From CBFHND01 sp965657085 (GTDB lineage: Bacteria; Pseudomonadota; Alphaproteobacteria; Rhodobacterales; Rhodobacteraceae), in the NCBI GenBank assembly GCA_965657085.1, contig CBFHND010000014.1, positions 22,561 through 86,560 of the forward strand: a stretch of 64,000 nt of DNA, written 5' to 3'. Positions within the stretch are counted from its first letter, which is position 1; each line of letters opens with the position of its first letter. Below are positions 15,592 to 23,618 of this stretch, in pieces. The notes beneath the pieces were generated by a model that did no database searches, was not told the origin of the DNA, and saw only the letters and a program-made list of their open reading frames with translations. The position numbers and the translations under genes are program-made.

Positions 15592-16824
15592 CTACAGCCG
15601 GAAGAACAACGCCTTGAGATACCCGCTTTCGGCCAGGGCAGGCAGCAAGGGGTGGTCCGGCCCGGCGAACCCTGTGTGGATCAGCGACGCGCGGCGGCCA
15701 CCGCGGCCGATGCCACGCACGCAAGCGCTGCGGAATTGGGCCAGATCGGCGGCGTGGGAACACGAACAGAGGCCCAGGTATCCGCCTTCGGCCACCAGTG
15801 GCGCGGCCAGACGCGCGATGCGTTCATAGGCACGCAGCCCCGCATCCAATGCCTTGCGCGAGGGCGCAAAGGCGGGCGGGTCGCAGATGACCACGTCGAA
15901 TTTGGCACCTTCTTCGGCCAAGGCGGTCAGCGTGTCGAAAGCATCGCCCTGACGCGTGGCAAAACGGTCGGCGGCGCCCATCGCGGCGGCCCCCTGTCCG
16001 GCCAGGTCCAGCGCCGGGGCCGACGCATCGACCGCAAGGGCCGATGTCGCACCGCCCGCAAGTGCTGCCAACGAAAACCCGCCCACATGGCTGAACACAT
16101 CAAGCACCCGCGCGCCGCGGCTCAGACGTGCGGCAAAGGCATGGTTGGGCCGTTGGTCATAGAAGAGGCCCGTCTTCTGCCCGCCTGTGAGGTCCGCCAT
16201 GTAGGTGGCCCCGTTCATCGTCACCGGCACCGGGCCATCCGGGGCATCGCCCAGCAGCACGGCGTTTTCATCGTCCAGCCCTTCAAGGCTGCGGGTGCGG
16301 CCTGCGGCGTTCTTGAGGATCACGGTGCAGCCTGTGACCTCGGCCAGTGCCGCAATCAGGTCCTCCAGCGCGGCCTCGGCCCATGCGGCGTTGGGCTGCA
16401 CCACGCAGGCCGCGCCGAAACGGTCGATCACCACGCCCGGCAGGCCATCGGCCTCGGCATGTACAAGCCGGTAAAACGGCGCATCAAAGAGCGTTTCGCG
16501 CAAAGTGAGCGCTTTTGTCAGGTGTGCGGTCAGCCACGCGCGGTCGATGCGGGCCTCGGGGTTCGGATCGAGCATCCGCGCGATGATCTTGGAGGCAGGG
16601 TTGACCGTGACCACCCCCATTGGTGTGCGGGCATCATCCAGCAAAACCGCCAGCGTGCCGGGGGCCATTGCCTTCGTGCGGCGGTCGGTGACCAGTTCAT
16701 CGGCATAGACCCAAGGGAACCCATGCCGGATGGCACGGGCATTGGCCTTGGGGCGCAGGCGCACCTGCGGATAGTCGGATGCGGAACCGGGGGATGTGTC
16801 GGACGGAAAAGAGGGCGCTGTCAT
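15592..16824 (-). CDS. Class I SAM-dependent rRNA methyltransferase, RlmI/RlmCD-like
   Basis: A 410-residue protein with an N-terminal PUA domain (RLRPKANARAIRHGFPWVYA) and a Rossmann methyltransferase domain. Visible are VLDVFSHVGGFSLAALA (SAM motif I), VDASAPALDL (motif II), FDVVICDPPAFAPSRK (motif IV, DPPAF) and LCSCSHA with the second Cys of the 5-methylcytosine type. RlmI makes m5C in 23S rRNA. The exact nucleotide target is inferred. Together with the lipoprotein gene upstream (38 bp) and the PIN gene downstream it may form one minus-strand transcript. Confidence 0.85.
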   Translation of the reverse strand: MTAPSFPSDTSPGSASDYPQVRLRPKANARAIRHGFPWVYADELVTDRRTKAMAPGTLAVLLDDARTPMGVVTVNPASKIIARMLDPNPEARIDRAWLTAHLTKALTLRETLFDAPFYRLVHAEADGLPGVVIDRFGAACVVQPNAAWAEAALEDLIAALAEVTGCTVILKNAAGRTRSLEGLDDENAVLLGDAPDGPVPVTMNGATYMADLTGGQKTGLFYDQRPNHAFAARLSRGARVLDVFSHVGGFSLAALAGGATSALAVDASAPALDLAGQGAAAMGAADRFATRQGDAFDTLTALAEEGAKFDVVICDPPAFAPSRKALDAGLRAYERIARLAAPLVAEGGYLGLCSCSHAADLAQFRSACVRGIGRGGRRASLIHTGFAGPDHPLLPALAESGYLKALFFRL

Positions 16825-16862
16825 GGCGCCCTCTTACTCCTATCGCGGATGCGAAGGAAAGC

Positions 16863-17531
16863 TCAGAGTTGGTTGATCGCCTGGATCAGGCCCAACTTGG
16901 GGTTGATGAACCCTTCGGGGCGCGTCATTTCCTGACGCAGCACTTCGGCGAGGTGGTGTGTAATACGCACCTTCTGGGTCAGGCCACGCTTTTCGGCCTC
17001 GATGGCCTGCTGGCCGCCAAACCCGTCAAGGTCTGCCACGACGTGACGCGGCTGAGCCAGGATTTCGCCGCTGATGGCGTCGCGCACCTGCATGTCAAAC
17101 TCGATCGAGTGAACGCCGCCCACGGTGTAGCGGGCCTTTTCGGTCAGGGCGTGGAACCGGGTCACGCGCACATCGACGATCACGGGGGCGCTGCCGTCAA
17201 GGCTGGCGGCACCACGGCTGAGGCCGTCCTCAAAAATCGCTTTGACCTGTGCGTGACGGTCACCGATGGGATCTTCGCGCCAGACGATGTCGCCGCCGGG
17301 ATAATAGCGGTTGGCCTCGGACACGGTCAGTTTCTGCGGCACGGTCACATTGATGGCTTCGACGCGCATCATCGGCGCGGCCTGCGGCGCGGGGGCCACG
17401 GTGTACAGGGGTTCAACTGCCGCGACCGGCGTGGGCTGGTAAGGGGCATTCCGCGTGGCGGTGTCGGCACCCGAACAGGCGGACACAAGTGCGCCCAGTC
17501 CCATCAGCATCATCAGTTTCACAGCTTTCAT
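16863..17531 (-). CDS. Lipoprotein of unknown function
   Basis: A 222-residue lipoprotein. The signal KAVKLMMLMGLGALVSAC has the lipobox VSAC. The mature part contains VEAINVTVPQKLTVSEANRY, VDVRVTRFHALTEKARYTVG and EFDMQVRDAISGEIL, a beta-rich pattern recalling periplasmic lipoproteins that modulate outer-membrane assembly. Not recognised further. GGAGGA 4 nt upstream of the ATG makes the start certain. Lies 38 bp ahead of rlmI. Confidence 0.8.
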   Translation of the reverse strand: MKAVKLMMLMGLGALVSACSGADTATRNAPYQPTPVAAVEPLYTVAPAPQAAPMMRVEAINVTVPQKLTVSEANRYYPGGDIVWREDPIGDRHAQVKAIFEDGLSRGAASLDGSAPVIVDVRVTRFHALTEKARYTVGGVHSIEFDMQVRDAISGEILAQPRHVVADLDGFGGQQAIEAEKRGLTQKVRITHHLAEVLRQEMTRPEGFINPKLGLIQAINQL

Positions 17532-17673
17532 ATCGTCCTCCGATCGGCACGGGGTCAGCCCCGCGCGCTTTTGCTTGGTGGCAACTTGCGCGTGAAATTG
17601 GGCAGGATTGCGACAATTTGTGTGAAATTGCGTGGTTTTGTCGGGTCCATCGCGCGGCAGCGCCGCGACCGGA

Positions 17674-17946
17674 TCAGTCCCGTGGACGGCTGCGCCATCC
17701 GCCGCGCCGGCGCGGTTGGTCCATACCGGCAAGGCCTTCGGTCATCACTTCGGTCATCGGATGGTCCGCATGAGCGTCCCCGTATTGCGTCAGAAGCGCG
17801 CGCAGGGTGGCGGTATTGTCCTGCTCCACCGGCAGGCTCAGCGCCCAGTCCAGAAAGATGGTGCGACATTCGGATTTGGTGATCCCGTCGATGCGGTAGG
17901 CCTCGAAGACAAGGCCCTTGGGATCGTTTTGATCGCCCTTTTTCAT
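17674..17946 (-). CDS. Small conserved protein coupled to glnE
   Basis: 90 residues, not recognised. Contains LVFEAYRIDGITKSECRTIFLDWALSLP, then a Thr/Leu-rich helix and a strongly basic, disordered tail (PRRRGGWRSRPRD). Its ATG overlaps the glnE stop (ATGA), so it is translated together with GlnE. A helper or regulator of GlnE is possible, but this is only context. Confidence 0.7.
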   Translation of the reverse strand: MKKGDQNDPKGLVFEAYRIDGITKSECRTIFLDWALSLPVEQDNTATLRALLTQYGDAHADHPMTEVMTEGLAGMDQPRRRGGWRSRPRD

Positions 17947-20756
17947 GGCTTTTCGCCCTCGTTGTCGTCGCGCGGGTCGTTCTGACCCACGGCCCGGTCG
18001 ATCACATCTGCGGCCGCCGCCGCCTGTTCGTTCAACATCCCGGCCAGCGCCCCCATGTCGGCGGCCCCGGTCACCCGGCACAGAAAGGCAACCTCGCCCT
18101 GCCCCAGCGCGCTGATCTCCAGCACCCCGTCGCCCAAAAGCTTGGCGGCCACCTGCAGATCAAAGCAAAGCCGATAAGCGGCCCCAAGCGCCTGCGCATC
18201 CGCGTCACTCCAAAGCCCGCAGGCGACACCGCTGGCAATCCCGGTGCCGACATCGCGGCTCGGGTCGCCCGCCAGCAAAAGCGCCATTTGTGCGGCCAGT
18301 TCGATGTCCTGCATCCGGCCCCGGCCCAGCTTGGGGTCGAAGGGATCGCCCCCGCCCTTGGCCGCCGCGATCCGGTCGCGCATCTCGGCCACGGCGCGGC
18401 AGGTGTCGGCGCGGTCGCGGGGACGGGCGACAAGGGATTGTCGCAGCGTTTCGATATCGCGGCCCAGATCATCGGGGCTGGCGATCACGGCGGCACGGGT
18501 CAGGGCAAGGTGTTCCCACAGCCATGCCGCGTCTTCCTGGTAGCTGCGAAAACTATGCCAGCTGGTGGCCACCGGCCCCTGATTGCCCGAGGGGCGCAGC
18601 CGCATGTCGACCTCGTAAAGCCGCCCCTGCGCCGTGCGCGCGGTCAGTGCGGTGATCATCGCCTGCGTCAGGCGCGCATAGTATTGACGCGTGAGCAGAG
18701 GCCTGCGCCCATCCGACGTGTCCTGATCCAGCGGATCATAGACCACGATCATGTCCAGATCGGACCCGGCATTGAGCCGCCCCGCGCCCAATGAGCCCAT
18801 GCCGATAACCGCCGCGCCGCGCCCCGGGGGCGGCCCATGGCGCCGGGCGAATTCGGCCTGCACTTCGGGCCAGAGTGCGGCCACGGCGCTGCGGGCCAGA
18901 TCGGCATACTGCGCTGCGGCCTGACCCGGTGTGGTCAGCCCCCGCAACAGGTGCACGCCCACGCGGAAATGCCACTCCTTGGCCCAGCGGCGCGCCATGT
19001 CGAGCTTGGCCTCGTAGTCGCCTTCCTCGCGCAGACGGCTTTGCAATTGGGCCGTCATGCTGTCGGCCCCCGGCCAATCGGCAAAGAAATCGCCACCGAT
19101 CACCGCGTCGAAAACGCCCGCGTTGCGCGACAGGTGCTGGGCCAGCGCAGGCGAGGTGCTGACGATGTCCACCAGCAGATCGACCAATTGCGGGTTGGCA
19201 TCGAAAAGCGAGAAAAGCTGCACCCCCGCGGGCAGCCCCGCCAGAAACCCGTCAAGCGCGCGCAGGGCCTCGTCGGGGCGGGTGGCCTGCGACAGCCGGT
19301 CCAGAAGCTGCGGCTTGATCCGTTCGAAGACCGCAGCACCCCGGTCACTGCGCAATGCGGGATAGGTGGGCCAGCGCGCAATCAGGGCGGGATCGAAGCT
19401 GATGGCGGGTGTTTCTGCGGGCCGTTTGATCGGGTCAGAGGGGGCAAAGAAGCCTTCGGTGTCGGTGTGCACCTCTTCCAGCCGCCGGTGCAGGTCGGCC
19501 TTTAACGCTTCGGTATCGGTGTCCATCATCGCAGCCAGCCGGTCGAATTCGGCATCGCCGCGGGGCAAGGCATGGGTTTGCGCATCGCGCACCATTTGCA
19601 GGCGGTGTTCGACCGTGCGGTGCGCGCGGTAGTGATCCGTCAGCCGCGTGGCGACATCCTGCGGCACCCACCCCTTGCTCGCCAGCACATCCAGCCCCGG
19701 AACCGTGCCGCGCACGCGCAGATCGGCGTCGCGCCCCCCGGCGATCAACTGGCGGGTCTGGGTAAAAAACTCGATCTCGCGGATGCCGCCGCGCCCCAGC
19801 TTCATGTTGTGGCCCGGCAGGGTGATCGGCCCGCCCAGCCCTTTGTGTTCACGGATGGCAAGGCGCATGTCGTGGGCGTCCTGAATGGCCGCGAAATCCA
19901 GATGCCTGCGCCAGACGAAAGGCCGAAGGCTGCGCAGGAACCGCGCGCCCGCCGCGGTGTCGCCCGCCGCCGCGCGCGCCTTGATGTAGGCCGCGCGTTC
20001 CCATGTACGGCCAAGGCTTTCGTAATACCGCTCGGCGGCTTCCATGGACAGGCAGACGGGTGTCACCGCCGGATCAGGGCGCAGGCGCAGATCGGTGCGA
20101 AAGACATAGCCTTCGCCCGTCAGATCGCTGAGCGTGGCCGCCATGGCCCGCGTCGCGCGCACGAAAGCGGTGCGCGCATCGTGGAAATCGGCGGGGTCAA
20201 AGCGGGTTTCGTCAAAGAGGCAAATCAGATCGATGTCGGAGGAATAGTTCAGTTCGCCCGCGCCCATCTTGCCCATGGCCAGCACGGTCATGCCTGCTGC
20301 CGTGGCCACATCATCCTGCGTCATGCCCGGCAGTTTGCCGCGCTTGATCTGGGCCGCGATCGCCACGCGCAGGGCCGTGTCGCAGGCGGCATCGGCCAGA
20401 TCGGTCAGCGCGCCGGTGACCTTTTCCAAGGGCCAGACCCCACCAAGATCGGCCAGCGCCGCCAAAAGCCCCACGCGCCGCTTGGCCTGCCGCAAGCGCA
20501 CGCCGGGGTCGCCACCGTCCCATGCGCGCACCGCGTCCAGTTCATCGTTCAACGCCGCGTCAGGGTCGGCGAAGGCTGCGGTCACCCATTCACCCTCCTT
20601 GCCCAGAAGGCCCGCAAGATAGGGGCTGCACCCGGCGGCCCCGGCCACGAGGGCCTGTTGATCAGCGGAAAGATCGCCCACCAGCGCCCCGGCCTCGGCG
20701 CCACGGTCGGCATTGAAGGCCCGTGGCAGGCGGCATGGCGTCAAGGCGGTGGTCAT
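17943..20756 (-). CDS. glnE: Bifunctional glutamine-synthetase adenylyltransferase / adenylyl-removing enzyme
   Basis: A 937-residue cytoplasmic enzyme that adenylylates and deadenylylates glutamine synthetase in response to PII, giving nitrogen control. There are two nucleotidyltransferase domains with G-S/metal-Asp motifs: GAGELNYSSDIDLICLFDE (N-terminal, adenylyl removal) and GAGRLNAGSDLDMIVVYD (C-terminal, adenylylation). Other family blocks are GRGGIREIEFFTQ and GRGRMQDIELAAQ. Length agrees with the family (about 930-950). Start at 20756 has AGGG upstream. Coupled downstream to a 90-residue protein. Confidence 0.95.
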   Translation of the reverse strand: MTTALTPCRLPRAFNADRGAEAGALVGDLSADQQALVAGAAGCSPYLAGLLGKEGEWVTAAFADPDAALNDELDAVRAWDGGDPGVRLRQAKRRVGLLAALADLGGVWPLEKVTGALTDLADAACDTALRVAIAAQIKRGKLPGMTQDDVATAAGMTVLAMGKMGAGELNYSSDIDLICLFDETRFDPADFHDARTAFVRATRAMAATLSDLTGEGYVFRTDLRLRPDPAVTPVCLSMEAAERYYESLGRTWERAAYIKARAAAGDTAAGARFLRSLRPFVWRRHLDFAAIQDAHDMRLAIREHKGLGGPITLPGHNMKLGRGGIREIEFFTQTRQLIAGGRDADLRVRGTVPGLDVLASKGWVPQDVATRLTDHYRAHRTVEHRLQMVRDAQTHALPRGDAEFDRLAAMMDTDTEALKADLHRRLEEVHTDTEGFFAPSDPIKRPAETPAISFDPALIARWPTYPALRSDRGAAVFERIKPQLLDRLSQATRPDEALRALDGFLAGLPAGVQLFSLFDANPQLVDLLVDIVSTSPALAQHLSRNAGVFDAVIGGDFFADWPGADSMTAQLQSRLREEGDYEAKLDMARRWAKEWHFRVGVHLLRGLTTPGQAAAQYADLARSAVAALWPEVQAEFARRHGPPPGRGAAVIGMGSLGAGRLNAGSDLDMIVVYDPLDQDTSDGRRPLLTRQYYARLTQAMITALTARTAQGRLYEVDMRLRPSGNQGPVATSWHSFRSYQEDAAWLWEHLALTRAAVIASPDDLGRDIETLRQSLVARPRDRADTCRAVAEMRDRIAAAKGGGDPFDPKLGRGRMQDIELAAQMALLLAGDPSRDVGTGIASGVACGLWSDADAQALGAAYRLCFDLQVAAKLLGDGVLEISALGQGEVAFLCRVTGAADMGALAGMLNEQAAAAADVIDRAVGQNDPRDDNEGEKP

Positions 20757-20846
20757 GGCCCTATGTTGCGCCCTGCCCCGCCCTCGTCAATCAATTACGT
20801 CACCCACGCCTTGTGCGCCGCCGCGCCCCGGTGCAGGCTGCCACGC

Positions 20847-21314
20847 ATGAGCAAGAGCCTGAAACGGGTCCGTGCCGCACTGGATGCAGCCGGGTTGCCC
20901 GACACGATCACGGAAACGCCGCTGGCCCGCACGGCGGAGGATGCAGCAAATGCGCTGGGTTGCGCCGTGGACCAGATCGGCAAATCCATCATCTTCGCAG
21001 GCCAATCCAGCGGTGAGGCGATCCTATTCATCACCGCTGGCGGCAATCAGGTCGACCCGGAGAAGGCCGCCGCACTGGCGGGCGAGCCACTGGGCAAGGC
21101 CGATGCCGCATTGGTCCGGGCGCAAACCGGCTTTGCCATTGGGGGGGTATCGCCCATTGGGCACCTGTCCCCCATCCGCCGCTTTTTCGATCCGCGGCTG
21201 CTGGATTTTGCGGTGATTTGGGCCGCTGCAGGCACACCGCACCATGTTTTTTCGGTCAACCCGACCTTTCTATGCGAAAAAATAGCCCCTCAAGTCTCGG
21301 ATTTTACGCCCTAA
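20847..21314 (+). CDS. YbaK/EbsC-family aminoacyl-tRNA deacylase
   Basis: A 155-residue editing-domain protein that hydrolyses mischarged tRNA (Cys-, Ala- or Thr-tRNA depending on subgroup). Typical motifs are GKSIIFAG, ITAGGNQVDPEKAA and IGGVSPIGHLSPI. The ATG at 20847 gives MSKSLKRVRAALDAAG, the normal N-terminus. It diverges from glnE across about 90 bp. Downstream, two palindromic operators belong to the next gene. The tRNA specificity cannot be told from sequence. Confidence 0.85.
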   Translation: MSKSLKRVRAALDAAGLPDTITETPLARTAEDAANALGCAVDQIGKSIIFAGQSSGEAILFITAGGNQVDPEKAAALAGEPLGKADAALVRAQTGFAIGGVSPIGHLSPIRRFFDPRLLDFAVIWAAAGTPHHVFSVNPTFLCEKIAPQVSDFTP

Positions 21315-21322
21315 ATCCAATA

Positions 21323-21343
21323 AATGTAAAAAACATTCACATT
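21323..21343. promoter_or_regulatory. Palindromic operator 1 (AATGTAAA-N5-TTCACATT)
   Basis: An 8-5-8 inverted repeat with one mismatch, directly behind the ybaK stop codon. A perfect copy of the same palindrome lies 58 bp downstream (centre to centre). The pair frames a promoter-like TTGATT (21349-21354) followed 17 bp later by AATCTA. The binding protein is unknown. Confidence 0.55.
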
Positions 21344-21380
21344 TCCGCTTGATTCATTCCGGCTTGATGCCAATCTATTC

Positions 21381-21401
21381 AATGTGAACAGCATTCACAT
21401 T
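21381..21401. promoter_or_regulatory. Palindromic operator 2 (AATGTGAA-N5-TTCACATT)
   Basis: A perfect 8-5-8 inverted repeat about 77 bp before the DUF2852 start. The arms are two half-sites AATGTGAA. TGTGA and TCACA are 7 bp apart, not the 6 of a CRP site, so this is probably a different dimeric repressor or activator. Confidence 0.6.
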
Positions 21402-21477
21402 CGGGCTCTCAAACGGGTCATGCGGCCAAGACGCCACCCCGCCCCGGTTCGCAACGCAAACGATGAAAGGTATGACA

Positions 21478-21897
21478 ATGACAACAGTTTCCGCACCTGT
21501 CTCTGCGGCCCCCGCACAAGGGTGGTTTTCCAAGACCGAGGCCTGGTTGGACAACAAGGGCAAAGGCGCATGGATCGCCGCGATGGTTCTTGGGTTCATC
21601 TTTTTCTGGCCCGTTGGTCTCGCCCTTCTCTTCTACATGATCTGGAGCAATCGCATGTTCAGCAAATCCTGCACGACCCGCCGCCATTCGATGGGCCACG
21701 CGATGCGCACGATGCGCCCAACCGGCAACAACGCCTTTGACGCCTACAAGGCCGATACGCTGCGCCGTCTCGAAGAAGAGCAGCACAATTTCGAGACCTT
21801 CCTCGAGCGTCTGCGCGACGCCAAGGACAAGGCGGAATTCGACCAGTTCATGGACGAACGCGCCTCGGCCAAATCTGACGACCACGACGACGCCTAG
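21478..21897 (+). CDS. DUF2852-type membrane protein
   Basis: 139 residues. A short N-terminal tail (VSAPAQGWFSKTEAWLDN) is followed by a hydrophobic segment WIAAMVLGFIFFWPVGLALLFYMIW, with one or two membrane passes, and a charged helical C-terminus (LRRLEEEQHNFETFLERLRD) ending in DDHDDA. DUF2852 has no known activity. Three in-frame ATGs occur; AAAGG at 21466-21470 is 7 nt before the third (21478), which I take as start. Expression is likely controlled by the palindrome pair upstream and ended by the strong hairpin downstream. Confidence 0.8.
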   Translation: MTTVSAPVSAAPAQGWFSKTEAWLDNKGKGAWIAAMVLGFIFFWPVGLALLFYMIWSNRMFSKSCTTRRHSMGHAMRTMRPTGNNAFDAYKADTLRRLEEEQHNFETFLERLRDAKDKAEFDQFMDERASAKSDDHDDA

Positions 21898-21906
21898 GCG
21901 TGTCAT

Positions 21907-21933
21907 GGCCCTCGGGAGCATCTTCCGGGGGCC
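21907..21933 (+). terminator. Rho-independent-like terminator after the DUF2852 gene
   Basis: A 12-bp stem (21907-21918 with 21922-21933, including G-T pairs) and a CAT loop, followed by GCTTTCCCTTT. Strong hairpin with a pyrimidine rather than pure T tail. Confidence 0.65.
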
Positions 21934-21969
21934 GCTTTCCCTTTCCCTCCTCAGGACAGTTCCAACGTG

Positions 21970-22410
21970 ATGACGATGACCCACCTTGCTGACCCCTTTA
22001 CGCAACCGCAGTTCTACCGCGATGTGCCGTTCAAGCGGCTGATGGCATGGTTGGTTGATGCTGTGCTGGTGATCGTGCTTTGTGTGGTGATCCTGCCGTT
22101 TACCGCCTTTGCAGGGCTGTTCTTTTTCCCCGCCCTCTTTGCGGTGATCGACTTTGCCTACCGGATCATCACCCTCACCGGCGGGTCGGGCACCCTTGGG
22201 ATGCGCCTATTTGCCGTGGAGCTGCGCGATGGATCGGGCGCACGCTTCGATCTGGGCACCGCGTTCCTGCACACCTTCGGCTATTATCTCAGCTGGGCGG
22301 TCTTTCCGCTGCAACTGGTTTCGGCCATCCTGATGTGCACCAGCGCGCGGGGCCAAAGCCTGACCGACATGGCGCTTGGCACGGCGATGCTGAACCGGCG
22401 CGCCCGGTGA
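21970..22410 (+). CDS. RDD-family membrane protein
   Basis: A 146-residue integral membrane protein. It opens FYRDVPFKRLMAWLVDAVLV, where the Arg and Asp of the RDD name are visible. Hydrophobic helices run VLVIVLCVVILPFTAFAGLF and FPALFAVIDFAYRIITL, then GTLGMRLFAVELRD and a third helix. Function of RDD proteins is unclear; some are Na+/H+ antiporters. Starts at 21967 (GTG), 21970 and 21976 are all in frame; AGGA at 21953-21956 favours one of the first two. Sits 107 bp before bpt. Confidence 0.8.
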   Translation: MTMTHLADPFTQPQFYRDVPFKRLMAWLVDAVLVIVLCVVILPFTAFAGLFFFPALFAVIDFAYRIITLTGGSGTLGMRLFAVELRDGSGARFDLGTAFLHTFGYYLSWAVFPLQLVSAILMCTSARGQSLTDMALGTAMLNRRAR

Positions 22411-22517
22411 ACCGCGGCAATCTCCGGTGATCTTGCCAATATAAACCCTGAGTGCGTGTCGGGCTTGCCTCTTGCAAACTGACCGCTATCATCATGTCAG
22501 ATCAAGCCGGAAGTCTG

Positions 22518-23336
22518 ATGCGTCACACGCTGCCCATTGCACCGCAGTTCTATGTCACTGCGCCCCAGCCCTGCCCCTATCTGGAGGGACGGATGGAGCG
22601 CAAACTCTTTACCGCCTTGCAGGGTGACAATGCCACGCGTCTGAACGACAGCCTGTCGCACCAGGGGTTTCGGCGTTCGCAAAACGTGCTCTACCGCCCC
22701 TCTTGTGCGGAGTGTTCGGCGTGCCTGTCGGCGCGGATCGACGTCGCGGCGTTTACCCCAACGAAAAGCCAGCGCCGGGTGATGCGGCGCAACACCCGGA
22801 CCCAACGCCGCGCCACCTCGCCCTGGGCCACCGAGGCGCAATATGATCTTTTTCGCCGCTACCTCGACAGCCGCCATGCGGACGGGGGCATGGCCGACAT
22901 GGACGTGTTTGAATTCGCCGCCATGATCGAGGAAACGCCGGTGCGCAGCCGGGTCGTCGAATACAATGACCCCGAGACGCGCGACCTGATCGGGGTGAGC
23001 CTCACGGATGTGCTGAGCGATGGGCTGAGCATGGTCTATTCATTCTACACCCCTGACATGCCGAACCGGTCCCTGGGCACTTACCTGATCCTCGATCACA
23101 TCGAGATCGCGCGCGAGGCGGGGCTGCCTTATGTCTACCTGGGCTATTGGGTGCCGGGCAGTCAGAAGATGGGCTACAAGGCCAAGTTCTCGGGGCTTGA
23201 GATTTACCTTGGCGGGTCGTGGCAGGCGCTGAAGGACCCCGAAAGCTTCAGCCCGGATATGCACCCGCTGTCCAATGATCCGATTGCGGAACAAGTGGCG
23301 AATATTTCCCTGCCGGATACGCGGCCGACGCGGTGA
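22518..23336 (+). CDS. bpt: Aspartate/glutamate leucyltransferase (N-degron pathway)
   Basis: A 272-residue Bpt/ATE-like enzyme that adds Leu from Leu-tRNA to N-terminal Asp or Glu, marking proteins for ClpS/ClpAP. Family blocks: [37 protein letters not shown] with the conserved cysteines, [20 protein letters not shown] and [23 protein letters not shown] upstream of 22518 supports this start; an ATG at 22494 is in frame. Length fits Bpt, not the longer eukaryotic ATE1. Followed by two strong hairpins. Confidence 0.93.
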   Translation: MRHTLPIAPQFYVTAPQPCPYLEGRMERKLFTALQGDNATRLNDSLSHQGFRRSQNVLYRPSCAECSACLSARIDVAAFTPTKSQRRVMRRNTRTQRRATSPWATEAQYDLFRRYLDSRHADGGMADMDVFEFAAMIEETPVRSRVVEYNDPETRDLIGVSLTDVLSDGLSMVYSFYTPDMPNRSLGTYLILDHIEIAREAGLPYVYLGYWVPGSQKMGYKAKFSGLEIYLGGSWQALKDPESFSPDMHPLSNDPIAEQVANISLPDTRPTR

Positions 23337-23374
23337 ACGGAACGTAGCGGCGCAGGACTAAGCCGAACACAGTG

Positions 23375-23441
23375 GGCACGGAATCAAGGGCCGCAGGCCC
23401 GCCGTGCCAGCGCCGGACCGGCCCCATGGGCCGGCGCTTTT
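23375..23441 (+). terminator. Two hairpins ending the bpt transcript
   Basis: First stem: GGCACGG (23375-23381) with CCGTGCC (23402-23408), enclosing an inner GGGCC-GCA-GGCCC. Second stem: AGCGCCGG (23409-23416) with CCGGCGCT (23431-23438), followed by TTT. The second has the form of a rho-independent terminator. The rest of 23337-23618 shows no gene. Confidence 0.7.
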
Positions 23442-23559
23442 GCAGCCCAATCGCCTAAACCAAACGGAAGACGCGTTTGCTGACATAAAGCGCATGAGCG
23501 GGTCGGTTCACGCGCCGTCCCCCGGTCCGGCGCTGACACGGCTTTGGATTGCTCCCATG

Positions 23560-23585
23560 AAAAAAGGCGCCCCGCAGGGGACGCC
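23560..23585 (-). terminator. Rho-independent terminator of the TRAP operon
   Basis: Read on the minus strand: GGCG(T)CCCC-TGC-GGGGCGCC and then six T. It lies 34 bp behind the stop of the TRAP large permease gene. Confidence 0.85.
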
Positions 23586-23618
23586 TGTCTATTTCGCCTG
23601 ACGCATGCGCCCTGCCCC

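Noticed and set aside
21381..21401. CRP or FNR site reading of the palindrome
   Set aside because: TGTGA and TCACA are 7 bp apart, not 6, and the TTGA-N6-TCAA pattern is absent.
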